Assembly: GCA_032622095.1 (NCBI GenBank)
Contig: CP136064.1
Span: forward strand, 279,211,614 to 279,275,613
From: Siphonodentalium dalli
Lineage: Eukaryota > Mollusca > Scaphopoda > Gadilida > Siphonodentaliidae
Reading direction: 5' to 3'
Length of the DNA: 64,000 nt
Part shown: positions 48,101-63,100 of the stretch, in pieces
Numbering within the stretch: position 1 is the first letter of the stretch
Layout: the number at the start of each line of letters is the position of its first letter
Notes under the pieces: model-generated
The model's database searches: none
Told to the model about the DNA's origin: nothing
The model's input: the letters and a program-made list of their open reading frames with translations, nothing else
Made by a program: the position numbers and the translations under genes

Positions 48101-51100
48101 TTATTAATATGATCATATGTAAACGTAATAAAGCCAACATAGATTAAATCCACATGGCATTTTTTTCTAGAAAATAAACTTAATAACAAACTTTATTTTC
48201 CCGGTATCGAAATAGGTCAATGAAATTACTGTTACACCGATAAAAGAAAATAATGACATTTCTTCACGTGTTTGAGTAGAAATTTCGCAGAGGTGACACT
48301 TTTATCATAACCACGGCATCTACACTCCATTTCTGTATTCCCAACACTGAATATCTGACCCGACGTGGAGAATAATATAATTACTTTGAATTACGCCTAA
48401 TTAGTCCATTTTGTGTTTAAATTCGGCACTATTGAACAAATGCACACGGAGAATCAGTATCAAATTCCTAAGGCTTTTGGCGACTATACTCAGATTATTA
48501 TTTTTATAAAAGAATCTATAATGTACTGGGAATGAAACACAGCACCTTTGAATTTAGTTTTCATTTGATTGTCTGGTGTGATTGAGTATGCTGGTGTTAT
48601 GCTGCGGAGAGAAGATTTGAGAAAGCGTGTTTCCTGAGAAGTGTGTTTCCTGAGAAGCATGTTTCCTGAGAAGCGTTATCTGCTATTGAAAGCAGAATGA
48701 TTTATTGATAGAAGTACAGTGTTGTATTTGTTTGAATCAATAACATTACAAAATAGAGGTTATCAGCATGGTGCGTAATAAGTAAGGGTGTAAATGTACG
48801 TGTATTTTGTGTTTTATATGAAAATATAGATATATATAAATTTCAATGTGTCCCAAAGAATATATTGTGGTTATGTACTTCTGTACGGGATGGCATAACT
48901 ATGAGAGCTATCTTTCCATCAATGCTGTGCAATGATTATTCATTGCGTTTCCTGGCTTGTGCATAGGGGAGGTGCCTATCCGCGCTCCAATTCCAATCCA
49001 CCACGCCGAGACTCTGTTATTTTTCCGAAGGGACTCTTTTCGTCACTTAGAGTGCAAAATATTATAAACTCAAGATGTGAGAAACTTATTATTAAAACAG
49101 TCGGTTAAGCGGAGTCCAGTATATGATGGGATTGAACGGGAATAAGTTCTAAGTATATAGTATACCTTTGTTGGTGTCTCTCCTGAGAAGATCTCGTCCA
49201 TTAAAGCCATGCTTTCAAACCATTCATTTTGGAACAAATAGTTGTAAGGTGAAAACAGGAACTCTGAAATTAATGTAAATTAATAAGAAAGTTCAAGGCA
49301 AAATATGTGGCTTCATTTCAATATTAACCCTTCTATTCTAAACACTCATTGATGAGTAGTTACCATAGGAAACGTTCCGATGTTTCTTGAGTGCGTGGAT
49401 ATAGAATAATCGATTGATAATTCATAGGTAGAAAATTGGGCTAACTTACAATGCAGCATAGTAAAATATCCAAACTGCAGATAGCTTTCATAAAAAAAAT
49501 TCAGCTGAGTTTGTAGAAATTTATAAGGAAAATCAATATAAATGTAAGAAATTAGTTGAAACAGGCTCCCTTTAGGAGCCTTTATTCAGCGTCAGAGGAG
49601 CGTGCGGCCTCTGTATGCTTCGCACACATTTTGATCTGAGACAGAGGCGGCCCATTTGTGAGCTTTGATCATTTAAACAGATTGATTTCAAAATAAAAAA
49701 TTTAAATTAAATTAAAAAAAAATATTTTGGACAGATGGACAGACAGATCCTACTCTTTTATCTCTTTTATATATATAGATGAATGTAGTTAAGAGTGAGT
49801 TTTATTGATGGGTTAGTTGCCGTTTCATTGGAGCGCATTTAGTGTGAACCACAATTATGCCCAACAGCCACAGCGCTATACCCTGCAATAATACACGCTC
49901 AAACTACAGTCATTTCTTAAATATAACATTTTCATACCCACCATTAAATGATTTGTCCTTTCCTTTTGGAGTTAACACACAATAGATGTAAAACCCGAAG
50001 ATGAATTTATGCTTCACCAGCCCAGAGGCATGACATATCAATCCTTCATCCATTAGTTTCTGAAAGCACAAAAATTATCAGTTAATAGTTTCTTCATTGC
50101 AATTGGTTGACGTTTGTTCAAGTTTTCGCGTTAACAGTGATAAAATTGCTAAAAAATAGACCAACTAACTCAATTAACAAGACAGTCAATGACTGTGGGT
50201 CGCTCACCAGACTGTAAGGACTGAGAAGACAGGGACTCTGAAGACTACAAGAGTCAGTACTTGACAGAATCACTTAAGTTCTAAACATGGACATAGCTGG
50301 ATGTTCTCAAATGAGCAGAGCTCTTCACCTTGAAATTTCTAATTGCACATCACTGACAAATTTCCAACCTCTTACCTTTTAAAGAGGACAACCATACCAC
50401 AGTACTAAGTTCACAAAATCACTTTGTACATTCCTCTTAGGTTGAATTTTACGACTGGTACAGTACTTCAAGCTTTCAAACGTTTGATAATTACCAACCT
50501 GACACCCCCATAAAGTTCAAATTTGTGGCCAATTCGGTCCAACAGTTTAACCTGAAGTAGAAACATATGGACTGATGGTTTAAAAACATACATGTTAGAA
50601 AATCAAACCAAACTACGAGAACAGTTCTAACTTATTTTTGGTGTTAACATCTAATCTACAACTAATTTAGTATCGGGCATGAAATTTTAGCTGTCTAGAA
50701 ATCAATATTATTATACCAGTACCAAACAGCATACAGGAGAGTTAAATCTCTTATCTCTGCCCCTATTAGAACAAATGTGAATCCTCATCTATGAGATCCA
50801 TTCATCTAGTAATATCAATATACCCCCCAATTTTCTTTGAAAAATCAGGGTATGATTTCACCTGGATAAGTGCTGGTTAAGAAACTAATATTGGAACAGC
50901 AAGGTGGACTAACATCACCGAATTCACCCTCTGGGGACCTCATTTCCTAAAAATGACCCCATGAACAAATCTGAACCCCAGTCACCCAAGGCCCCTTCAT
51001 ACCAAATATAAGCTATATACATGTAGGCCTAATGGTTCTTGAGAAAAAACTGTTTTAAGACTTACTATGGAGGGAAAGAGTTATGGCCCTGGCTTGGCGG

Positions 51101-54100
51101 CTACATGTATTTGATGTGATGAACTTAATTGAACAAATCTGATTGTGAGATACCTAGGGAACATGCACACTGAACTATATAAACACATTCCGTCTTTAAT
51201 ATGGAGAAGAAATCAATTGTTGATAGATGGATGGATAGACATCTCAACAGGCAGACGGATGGAAGCCTGACAGATAGAAGACAAATTTAATTCAATATAT
51301 ACCCCCCTCCCCCATTTTTCTTTGAATATTAGTCGTATGATTTCATCTGGATAAGTGGTGATTAAAAAAATAATATGAAATGGCCAAACCTGAATTTAGT
51401 ATGTCTGACATTTGCAGAATTAGGTCCCAAAAATGTGGATTTAATGACAATATTCTGTAAGGCAGGCTAGCATCACCAAATTCATCCTCAATCTGATTAG
51501 GCCTCAATGGCCAATAAAACCAAGGAACAGATTGAAGTCCTACAGTTGAAGTTGGTGATACACACCCATTGAGCACCATAATTATGCATTTTATCTTCTA
51601 CAAATTAGGGGGACATTGAAACTGAACAGGTGGAAAAAAGTGACTAAATCAAACTGTCAATTTGATACTTAGGATACTTCCCAGAAGATGAGGACTAAGC
51701 AGAATTAGGTCCCTGGCGGGTGTATTTGGTGATGCTAGCATGCTGTATGGGGTAGCAACACTAAATTCACCATCTGGGGACCTCACTATGTAAATGTCAG
51801 ACACACTATTTCCAGACTTGAAGAAATCAAAGCCATTCACAGTATCATTGAATGTCAGTCATCACATAACCATGGAAGCACCAGTTTGTTGTTAAATTGC
51901 TACATATATGTTTAGATTAGAATAATACATGTCATCTGGCCAGTTTATATAATTAATGACCTGTACCTTTACAGATATATATGCCTCTGTGGTGAGAAGA
52001 GGTATTAAATTGAGAGGTGATATGGCTTAGAAGGGATGTTGGTTGATGGCAGGGTTGGGTCTGGGCCATGTGGGAGGGGATGGGTGGGGGAGGGTGGAAT
52101 GTTTCCATAATTTCATTAAAGAGTAAAGTTTCATAACTCTGCAGATGTTATAATTGTGTCACTTTTTTCAAATTTTAAAACATGTTTAAAAAAATAATTG
52201 TCCCAGAAGATGAGGCCTAAGCAGAATAAGGTAATTGAGGGTGTATTTGGTGATGCTAGCCTGCTGTATGGGGTAGCAACACTAAATTCACCATCTGGGG
52301 ACTTCATTCTGCAAATGTCAGACACACTATGTCCAGGCTTGGAGAAATGAACAATGGACTATTCCTATTTATTCTTGTAGACTCTGGTAGAATAGTCGTT
52401 TAGCTAATGTCATGTCTTGTAATGACAGATGGTAAACTGGTCTGAAGCAAGCAGTCTTCAGCAAGAATATCAGGTGACCACACTATGATAAATTGGCTTT
52501 TTCAATAATACAGGCTTCAGTGTTCTCTTAAAAATTAATAGTGCATAGCAAAGAGGTGTGAATTATAAAGGGCCATAACTCTGTTAAAATATATCGGATC
52601 AAACCCATATTTTAACTTGATCTGTATATAAGTGTCAAAAATTCATATACCAAATTTGGTGTTGATCAGATGAAAAATGTTTGAGTAATCCTGTCTTGGA
52701 TGAATTCTATATCAAAACAAGAGTGGAAGGGGTTAAATAAACAATACCAAAATACATACAGATGAAGAACATGCTAAGAAAAATCTAGGTAAGAAATATG
52801 AGGCTGTGATGTGTCCTAAACAAAAATTAAAGGTCAAAATGCAAAAATTCAATTTTTTTTTTAAAAGTTATGTCCCTAGCTCTGCCCCTATTTGACCCAG
52901 TGACCCCATTTGAACAAATCTGAACCCCAGTCACCCAAGGTCTCTCTGTACCAAACATAAGCTAAATCGGCCAAATATTTTTTTAGAAGAAGTCATTGTA
53001 AGAATTACTATGAGTTATGGCCCTGGTTTCTCAACTAATTGACCGGGTGACCACATTTGAACAAATCTGAACACCAGTCACCCAAGGACCCTCCATACCA
53101 AATATTAGCTAAATCGGCCCAATGGTTCTGAACAAGAAGTCATTGTAAGAATTACTATGGAGGAATAGAGTTATGGCCCTGACTTCGCAACTATTTGACC
53201 CAGTGACCTCATTTGAACAAATCTGAATGAGAGTCACCTAGGGAACATCCACACCAAATATGAACCAATTTGGTCTTCCGGTTTCAGAGGAGAAGATGTT
53301 CAAAGAATTGTTGACGGACGGACAGATGGATGGACGGATGGACGGACGGAGCTAGGTGAGCTAAAAAGGATCGGACAAATCTAGTTTTCGAGCTCGTTCA
53401 AGGTATCATTGTGAAAGATCCATATAACCCAGTTATAAATATATAGAACAGTTGTCTTGTTTGTTGCAATTGGGCGACCAATGAAAATGATGGATGTGTC
53501 ATTGACAGGTGTTTGTTCCCACTCCATTATTGTTGATAGCGATTCATGTATCAATTTTATGGAAATATATTTGGTGAATTCTAAATATTTTTGATTAATA
53601 CTGGGATTAAAAATTATTATAAGAAATAACTCGTTTCGATTAAGATTATGCAGTTTGTGCCAATACATTCTCTTACATATGCGATTCTCCCGTGGGGAGC
53701 CTTGCATATATAAGAGAATACATTGGCCTAACAGTATTTACCTTGACCTTGTAAGCATGCATTCTCTTATTTATGTGAGGCTCCCTATGGGAGATTCAAA
53801 TATAAAAGAGAATGCCCTGGCACAGTATCTTTAATGCTGCACCAGCGCAGCTCCCCGTCATGAAAGGTTATTAAATAAAGCACATACCTGAAAGAGTTGG
53901 ACGGCTTGTTTGATGTCCTGAACATCACTCAGGGTATCAAGGCACCAGTTAACCGCATCGCCTGATACAAAGCATATTTTTGGTAACCCAACCTGATTCA
54001 GGATAAGAGGACAGCCAAATCTAGTGAAAAAAAAACCAGAGATGTAAAGCTATAAGAAGGCCGCTAGGACGCATGTCTCCTGATTAAGTTGGCTTTATTT

Positions 54101-57100
54101 GACCTGTGGCTTATTTAGCAATGAAACATTTTATTCTGGAAACAACAATTGAATCAAACTTTACTTTACTTTACTATCTGTGTTAACTATTTCTGAATCA
54201 TGCAATGATGAATGCAAAATTCATCAGGTGTTTTCTCAAATTATAAGTTGATGTGTAAAATTCATCGGACGGAGCCCAGATTCAAACTGGGCCCATCATC
54301 TCAAATTATAAATCCACAAATAGTCCAGTGCATTTATGAGAAAAAAATGCCAAACCCGGAACTAATTGCAACAGAATTTGTTTTTGCTGGAATAAGTACA
54401 TAAACCCTCAATAAACAAAATAGTAAAAATCGGCAAAAATCGGAAAAAGTTAAATTGGTGAATTTCGTGAAATAAATTTTGGGAAATTTGGTCAAATCAT
54501 CAATTTATGGATTTTCATGGATGTATATAAAAACAATCAAATTCACAAATCCTACAAATAGGATGCGTATTGTGTCGTCCTCAGTTTCCTGAACCCAGTA
54601 CTGAAAACCAGTCCCAGATTCATTACGTATTTTTCGAGTTGTGTGCCTTCAAAAAGCAAGTTTACCTGATTTCGGCCCATTTTCGGGGCCTCACTTTCGA
54701 AGAATGAGCCAAAATGCCTTATTTATGATTAATTATTAAAAAAAACTAGAACAAATTGAAGGGATTTTTCACTGTTTTAGTAATTTCCTCACCAGATTAA
54801 ACACAAAAATATGATTAATATGTGCATCTATAATTATGAAGAAGATTATATTCTCAAACAAAATGTGTGTTCCATTGTATGGACTTAGCCAATTTTGCCT
54901 CTGACACTGAACGTGTGTGATAAAATGCAATTTTTTAGGTCATGTAACTCAATGATTTAATACCCATATGCCATGCGTTTCTTATAACCTTTTAAGTATG
55001 TTGTATGGAACAAATTGTAAAGGTATTAACAGGACATAATTTAAGAAAATCAACTTATGGCCCTTTGAATATTTAGTCTTAGCTTGTTTCCAAAGATGTC
55101 AGTTTGAGGCATTTTTGTCCATTCTAAAAGGTTTTGGGCCATAAAAACAAAACACAATGGGTGTTTTAATGTGTAAAATTATTTGAACTTTCCTCCCACA
55201 ACACTTTAGTGATAAAAAATTAGCCTTACATTGGTTATGCCATAGTATGTCACTAGATTTCTTTCATTTTTCAGGAAACTGACTCCAAATTTTAACGTTG
55301 GTATAGGGGTAGGAAAAATCACAAAATGCAATCTTATCACCAAATTACAGGCATTTCAGACACAATGTTGTTTTCTTCCAGTGTGTGTACATTCCTGTTG
55401 CATTATAAAACTGCTTAATACGTTATCGGACGTTGATTTAGAATTTTATGGTTATGTTGTATAAAAACAATCTCAAAATGACAATTTGACATTTCACTGC
55501 CAAATTATGACAAAAAATATCATAGCTCTGTCAATAAACATAAACAAAGGAAATATGAAATTATGTATGAAAGAACAATGTAAGCAGAAGCTGTTAATAT
55601 AAAGTTTTATGCTTCAAGATGCATAATTTTGAAGTTTTTGTTGATATGATTTCCCCTACCCCATTGTTCTGCCATTCAAATTTGAAGTAAATTTCCACAA
55701 TGATGAGTGAAATCCATTGACATTCATTGGTATAACCATTGAAATGCTATTTTCTCAACAAAAAATGATTTAAGAGGACAGATCACATCATTTTACACAA
55801 TAAACTTTCGTTAATTTTTCTGAATATGCCTAAAATCCTTTTAAAATTGACAAAAACGCCCCACAATAGCATTTTCGGAAAAGAGGCTAGACTAAGAGTT
55901 CATAGGACCATAATTTTATTTTCTTCACCAATGTATTTGGAAATTCCTTCACAAAATTTGTTCAATCTAGTATTCTCAAAATGTAATGAGAAAAGCAGAG
56001 CATATGGATATTAATTTTTTGAGTTACATGACCTCAAATATGGCATTTCATCACACGAGTTTTGTGTCAAGGCAAATTTGGCTAAGTCCAACCAATGGAA
56101 CACACATTTTGTTTGAGAATATTTTATTCTCCTTATTCATAGATGCACATATTAATCATATTTTGTGTTTAATCTAGTGAGGAAATTACTAAAACAATGA
56201 AAAAGTCATTAATTTGGCACTAGTTTTTTAAATAATTAACCATATAATACGGCATTTGGCTCAATCTGCGAAATTAAGGCTCCGAAATCAGGTAAACTCG
56301 CGTTTTTTGAAAGCACACAACTCGAAAAATACTTAAGGAATCTGGGAATGGTTTCCAGTTCTGGATTCAGGAAAATGTGGTCGACAAAATAGGCATGATA
56401 TTTGTAGGACTTGTAAATTTGAATTTTTTATATACATTCATGAAAATCCATAAATTGGTGTTTTGACCAAATTTTCCCAATTTTTTTTCACGAAATTCAC
56501 TAATTTCCCTTTTTCCGATTTTTGCTGATTTTTAGTATGTTGTTTAAGGAGGGTATATGTACCAATTCCAGCAAAAAAAAATTCTGTTGCAATTAGTTCT
56601 GGGTAAAACCATAAATGCACTGGACTAAAAGACCATAACTGCGGTTAAAATGGGTGGATCGAACCTAAATTTGAACTTGACCAGTATTTTCATACGAGTA
56701 TGCCATATACCAAATTTGAAAATAATCAGATAACTATAGCTAAAGCTATCAACCGGAAAACAAAATAATCGGTAAATTCTAAGTCGACAAGGACCATAAC
56801 TCAGGCAAAATTGGTGGCCCAAAGCTAAATTTGAACTTCACCTATTTTCATGTGAGCAATTCACAAACGAAATTTGAAAACATTCAGAAAACTAAAACTA
56901 AAGTTAACATCCCGAAACCATGCGAGATGGGTGGACAGATGTCTGGCAAGACACCCAACCTCCCAACAATATAATATGTCCCGTTTGTTTTTAAAACGGC
57001 TTATAAAAATATAACAGTTGGCAACTCACTTTATTTGTGGAAAACGTGAAAAATATTGATCTCTAATGAAAGTAGCTTCTGTTGACTAGCCTAGCAGGGA

Positions 57101-60100
57101 GGGGGTTAATCCCCCACAGGGAGGGTGTTAATCCACCTCAGGGAGGGGGTTAAACCCCTGCAGGGAGGGGGTTAATCCTCCGCAGGGAGGGTGTTAATCC
57201 CCTGCAGGGAAGGGGTTAATCCCTCTCCCAACTGCAGCTCATAACAAGAAATAGCTTTTACTTCTTTGACATAATTTATATCTGAAAGAGAAAGGCGAGA
57301 AAGGCAACAGCTTGATTATAGTGTGTCTCTCGTTTGCAGAATGAGGTCCCCAGAGGGTGAATTTAGTGATGCTATCCCACTGTGTGGATATCGTCACTAA
57401 ATTCACCCTCTAGGGACCTCATTCTGCAAAAGACATGCACACTAATCTCAGACGAGAATGGCAATGTATTATTGAGTACTTACTGTGTGTTAACCAAAGC
57501 ATCGACAATCTTCTGGGATGGACTAGTGGACAAAAGCTTCTCTTCATCCTTATAACTGAGAAAAGAAGAGATCACTCTTCAAATAGTGCTACACAAGAAA
57601 AAGACAAGTAATCCACCCACATATTAGAAACTATTGTGTATCTCTACCACTGATCGCTGTGTTTGTATATCTCTACCACTGATCGCTGTGTTTGTATATC
57701 TCTACCACTGATCGCTGTGTTTGTATATCTCTACCACTGATCGCTGTGTTTGTATATCTCTACCACTGATCGCTGTGTTTGTATATCTCTACCACTGATC
57801 GCTGTTTGTATATCTCTACCACTGATCGCTGTGTTTGTATATCTCTACCACTGATCGCTGTGTTTGTATATCTCTACCACTGATCGCTGTGTTTGTATAT
57901 CTCTACCACTGATCGCTGTGTTTGTATATCTCTACCACTGATCGCTGTGTTTGTATATCTTTACCACTGATCGCTGTGTTTGTATATCTCTACCACTGAT
58001 CGCTGTGTTTGTATATCTCTACCACTGACCACTGATCGCTGTGTTTGTATATCTCTACCACTGATCGCTGTGTTTGTATATCTCTACCACTGACCACTGA
58101 TCGCTGTGTTTGTATATCTCTACCACTGATCGCTGTGTTTGTATATCTCTACCACTGATCGCTGTGTTTGTATATCTCTACCACTGATCGCTGTGTTTGT
58201 ATATCTCTACCACTGATCGCTGTGTTTGTATATCTCTACCACTGATCGCTGTGTTTGTATATCTCTACCACTGATCGCTGTGTTTGCAGCCAAAGCCGCC
58301 AAATAGAACATGCTATCACATCACATGTGCATATACAACAAACGAATGATATATGTTACTTATTTGGTTGTGCTGATGGTCATTTCAACTATTCTTGGTC
58401 CCATAATAAATGTAAATAGTTAGGCCATCCAAAATGAATTAATTGTTTCTCAGAAATATTTTCTTCAGATCAGTGTGGAAGGGAGGTTTTTTTTTAAATT
58501 CCCAATCTCAGTACTACAATCCTGCATAAGGAGCCTAAATTGAAATACTAGAGATATGTAATATAATGGCCTACTCCCTGCTGAATATTTTGTTGGCCGT
58601 CAGACCATCTATCACAGAAACCACTGACCATGTTCTTAATTTTTTTATTTATGTAGGACATATATCAAAAGCAACATTTTTTCCGCATCGAAACGAAAAC
58701 ATCTGGGTGGGTTGATCTGATTTCACGGAATTTGAAACCAGGTAAAATGGAACGATGTGAAGTAATGACAGAAGTGAATGAAGTGAAGCTTCCTGCAGTA
58801 ACTTTCTCTTGTATAAATAATGGGAAATACATGTAACCACTACAACCATGTAACAAGAGCATCGCTAGGGAATGGCAAAATACACCTGTGGTCTGTGGTA
58901 ATTCAAACAAAGGGCCATAACTCTGGTGAAAATTAGCGGGTGTGACTGGAATTCAAAATTGACCTATATTTTTTGCTCGTAAACCCACATACCAAATTTC
59001 ATATCATTCTGTTGCGATTATCTAATAATTATCATCTGGAAACCAAAAGCGAACAGACAGACAGATGCACAGATGGACAGACTAATTACATAATATGTCT
59101 GTATTTTTTTAAATGGGCATATAAAAAGCCTGCTGATTACAGAAAAGTCATAAAGAAATGTATAGTTGATAAATAGTTGATAAATACATACAACCCACTA
59201 CCCATAAACTATCTTATTATTTCCTAAATTCACTAAAGTTTTTGATTTGTAATAGTTTTTGCTCACTTCTAAATTCGCACACCAATGAGTGCGAGAAAAA
59301 TAGTTCTGCATGCATCTAAACACAAGTAAGGTACACATCTGTGGTCGTATTTATCCAAATCAGATTAAAATAAAAGGCGATATCAGCAAATAAAAACAGT
59401 ATTAGTAAATTTTCATGGTTATCCTTGACTGTTATGTGAAGGAATGACCTGAGCATTTCTTGCCATTATGTTAAAGTGATGTGAAACACTCCGGTGGGGT
59501 GATCAAATAGAAATAGAGAACAATCCTGCTCGAAGTAGTTATTTTTACAAATATTATAGCAAAATTGTTAATACACTGTTATTCTTATTGTCTCACGATG
59601 GCAAAATATTTCGTTAGTTTATCGCCACGTCCCGAATTGGGATTTAAATATTTACATTTGAGCGGAGTTCAGATGATGTTTTCTATGGAGTGGTATGCTC
59701 GATTTGCTTTGGATTTTCGTTGATGTTAAAAGAATTCTACATTCCTCCAGTTGGCAAAGCACATGAGTACCAACAGTTTCACCCACCCAAAGAAGTCCAT
59801 AATATGTCTTTAACCAAAGAATTAAATATGCACATGTACCTTGTTAGGGAACAGTCTGACTTGTTTTTGGCAACTTCCCCGGCGTCTGGAGGCTGAAGCT
59901 ACACAAATAAGAACAAGGGGTGTCAAAATAAGACAACTGGAAATAACAAATGTGACAGTGTTATTTTATACAATGTATATACATATGTACAATGTATACT
60001 ATCTCAGATATAAAATCTAATTCACTAATATACATTTATTCCTGCATCGTAATCCTTTCATTTCGTGTGCTTGGTTCATTTCATCATTAGCATGGTTCCG

Positions 60101-63100
60101 TCTTATCTCCATTCCTGTTCCCACTTTAATACCTGTTCTTATTAGCTGCCCATTCATATTGTAGCTTAGCCCAACCTTGTACCCGCTCTCTCTATCTTCT
60201 GTCTTCATGTAGCACCCAATGTTAGATTAAACAGTAGGATTAATCCCCCAACACGAACAATCAAGTCCAACTATCCAACTAATAGAAGTGCAGACACCTC
60301 GGTGATCCATCAGAAATTGTGCATCCCCACTGCAGGTGTATAATTAATTAGCAAATCACGTGTCCAAGCTTTTGTTGACGACTATTGAGAATGTCAACAA
60401 CGGGATTGTATTATGTCAACCTACATAACCTAGGTGAATGTCACTCTCTTCTCATAACATAATTCCCTAGGCTTTGAATGTACATCGGGTCAATAGTGTC
60501 ACAAGTAACTCCCGCATGACATTCTCAAAATGGCGACCACATTAGTTTCGAAGATAATATTTGTTCGTGGGTTTTTTAATTTCGTGGTTATCAACAACAA
60601 CGAAAATTGGAACACCACGAATAAATGTACTTTTACAGTAATTAGCATCTAGCCAATCCCAGGTAATGTTATTTCTGCGGGCTTTTCATTCTATAATTTA
60701 TTGTTAACAAACACTAAATTGGCGAGAAATCTCCCCTAATTATTTTAGCATGCTTTCAAATTTATATTTGCTTACTTTTGTTAACCCTTTACCCAACAAA
60801 CCGGCCAAATAAAGCTTCAACAGCCTAAAATATCTTCGGTCTGTCTCAATAGAACCATACAAATATGGATATCATTGGAACCGGCTCCTTGACCACATTG
60901 TGATAGTTACAGTTATGCCCTGTGCCAATGCATTCTCTTATATATGCGAGTCGACCATAGGTCACCTCGCATATATAAGAGAATGCATTGGCCTAAAAAA
61001 AATCTCTTTTTACCATTTTTTCTTACACTCTTTAACGATTTCTAGGGTGGTAGGAGGGCTTAAAAATAGTAAAATAAGTACAAGCTGTCTGTAGATCAAG
61101 CCTATAAACAGTGTGCCTGTCATTTGCAGAATGAGGTCTCCAGAGGGTGAATTTAGTGAAACTATCCCACATAGCAGGCTAGCATCACTAAATTCACCAT
61201 CTGGGGACCTCATTTTGCTTAGGCCTCATCTTCTCTGGAAAGTTTCTTTATTATCAAATTTCTATAGAAATACCTTCACATAGATTCTATTTCTTTTTTA
61301 GTTTAGTTTCTCTATACATTGGCAGACAATACATTGCACAATCCAGGTTGCAAATGGGAGTACATCACAATATTCACCATTTGGGAACTTCAATCTGAGT
61401 CTATGTCTCCAATAGCAGATGAGGTTATGCAGAATGAGCTTCCCAGAAGTGAATTTGGTGATGCTAGCCTGCTAAATTCACCCTCTGGGGACCTCATTCT
61501 GAAAATGACAGGCTTTGTTGTTATCACCAGGTCTGAGAATAAGGTGCCTGTCATTTGCAGAATGAGGTCCCCAGAGGGTGAATGTCATGACGCTATCCTG
61601 CATAGCGGACTAGCATCACTAAATTCACCCTCTGGGGAACTCATTCTGCAAATGACAGTAAACGCAGGCATGGTTACCACATCATGAAATCGTTTGTGAT
61701 GACCGGGAGTTGTCGCTCACTACATGAAACGATATAACACTTTGCCTTGAAATATGGCTTGTTGTCGTTCGTCGGAAAGCTCCCACTGAGAGCTTTCCGA
61801 TGAATGGCAACAAGCCATATTTCCGAAGAAATCCTGAAAAATTACCCATAATTCTGCTGTGGTTAAGGAGTCGATTATTTAGGGCATTACTGATTCTCAA
61901 TAATTGGAGACTTCGAGTTTGTACTGTGCCTGTCATTTGCAGAATGAGATCCCCAGAGGGTGAATTTAGTGACGCTATCCCGCATAGCGGGCTGTCATCA
62001 CTAAATTTAACCTCTGGGGATATCATTCTGCTTGGGCCTCATCTTCTCTGGAAAGTTTCTTTATTATCAAATTTCTATAGAAACTTCTTCACATAGATTC
62101 TATTTCTTTTTTAGTTTAGTTTCTCTATATCCCCAAATTGGCAGACAATACATTGCACAATCCAGGTTCCAAATGGGAGTACATCACAATATTCACCATT
62201 TGGGAACTTCAATCTGAGTCTATGTCTCCCATAGCAGATGAGGCTATGCAGAATGAGGTTCCCAGAAGTGAATTTGGTAATGCTGGCCTGCTAAATTCAA
62301 CCTCTGGGGACCTCATTCTGAAAATGACAGGCACACTAAACTCAGACTTGAATAAGTATTTGGGGGACATAACTGCCAGTGTGGTCTGTGTTAAATGTAG
62401 CATTACTGGTTTGATAGTTTTATACACAGCTATGAAAGTTCAAAAAAATTTCTCCCACAGCTCTAACATAGCTCTATTAGGTAGAAGAAGCTTATTTACT
62501 GATATTCGCTCTGTCATGGTCTGCTTTGGGGCTGAACATGTTAAATTAAAAAAAAAAATTATTAAAATTTGGCTTTTTTATGCATATAGACCAAAGGGCA
62601 TTATTCAATGACAAATGTTACGAACAAAACTATGTACAGATATTGGTTTACACCCAATCATATCAGTCTAAAATTATTGAAATTGGTTCATATTTGTTTT
62701 GAGTTATCAAGCCAGACGGACAAAAATTGCGAAAAATCTACAAACTAAGGTCCATAACTCAGCCAAACAAGAGCTACGCTGGGCGTGCAATATACGCCCT
62801 CTCTTGGGTCGGCGGAAACTGGTAAAAAGGGGCATAACTATGGTAAAAATGGGCAGGCGGAACTCAAATTTGAACTTGACCTGTGTTTTGGTGGGAGAAA
62901 GTAATATACCAAATTATCATTGAATCCGATAAGCTCTAGTAAAGTTATCATCCGGACAACAAATTTCAGGGATTTTCTAAGTCAAATTACGTCAAATAAG
63001 GGGCATAACTCCGGTGAAAATTGGCGGACGGAACCCAAATTCGAACTTGGGCTGTCTTTTCTCCTAATAAACCCACATACCAAATTTGATTGAAATCGGT

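Noticed and set aside
62138-62611. 157-codon plus-strand frame
   Set aside because: Its first half lies inside MITE-1 sequence and the rest is AT-rich intron with no motif. The same MITE-encoded peptide recurs at 61319, which shows that it is repeat-derived.
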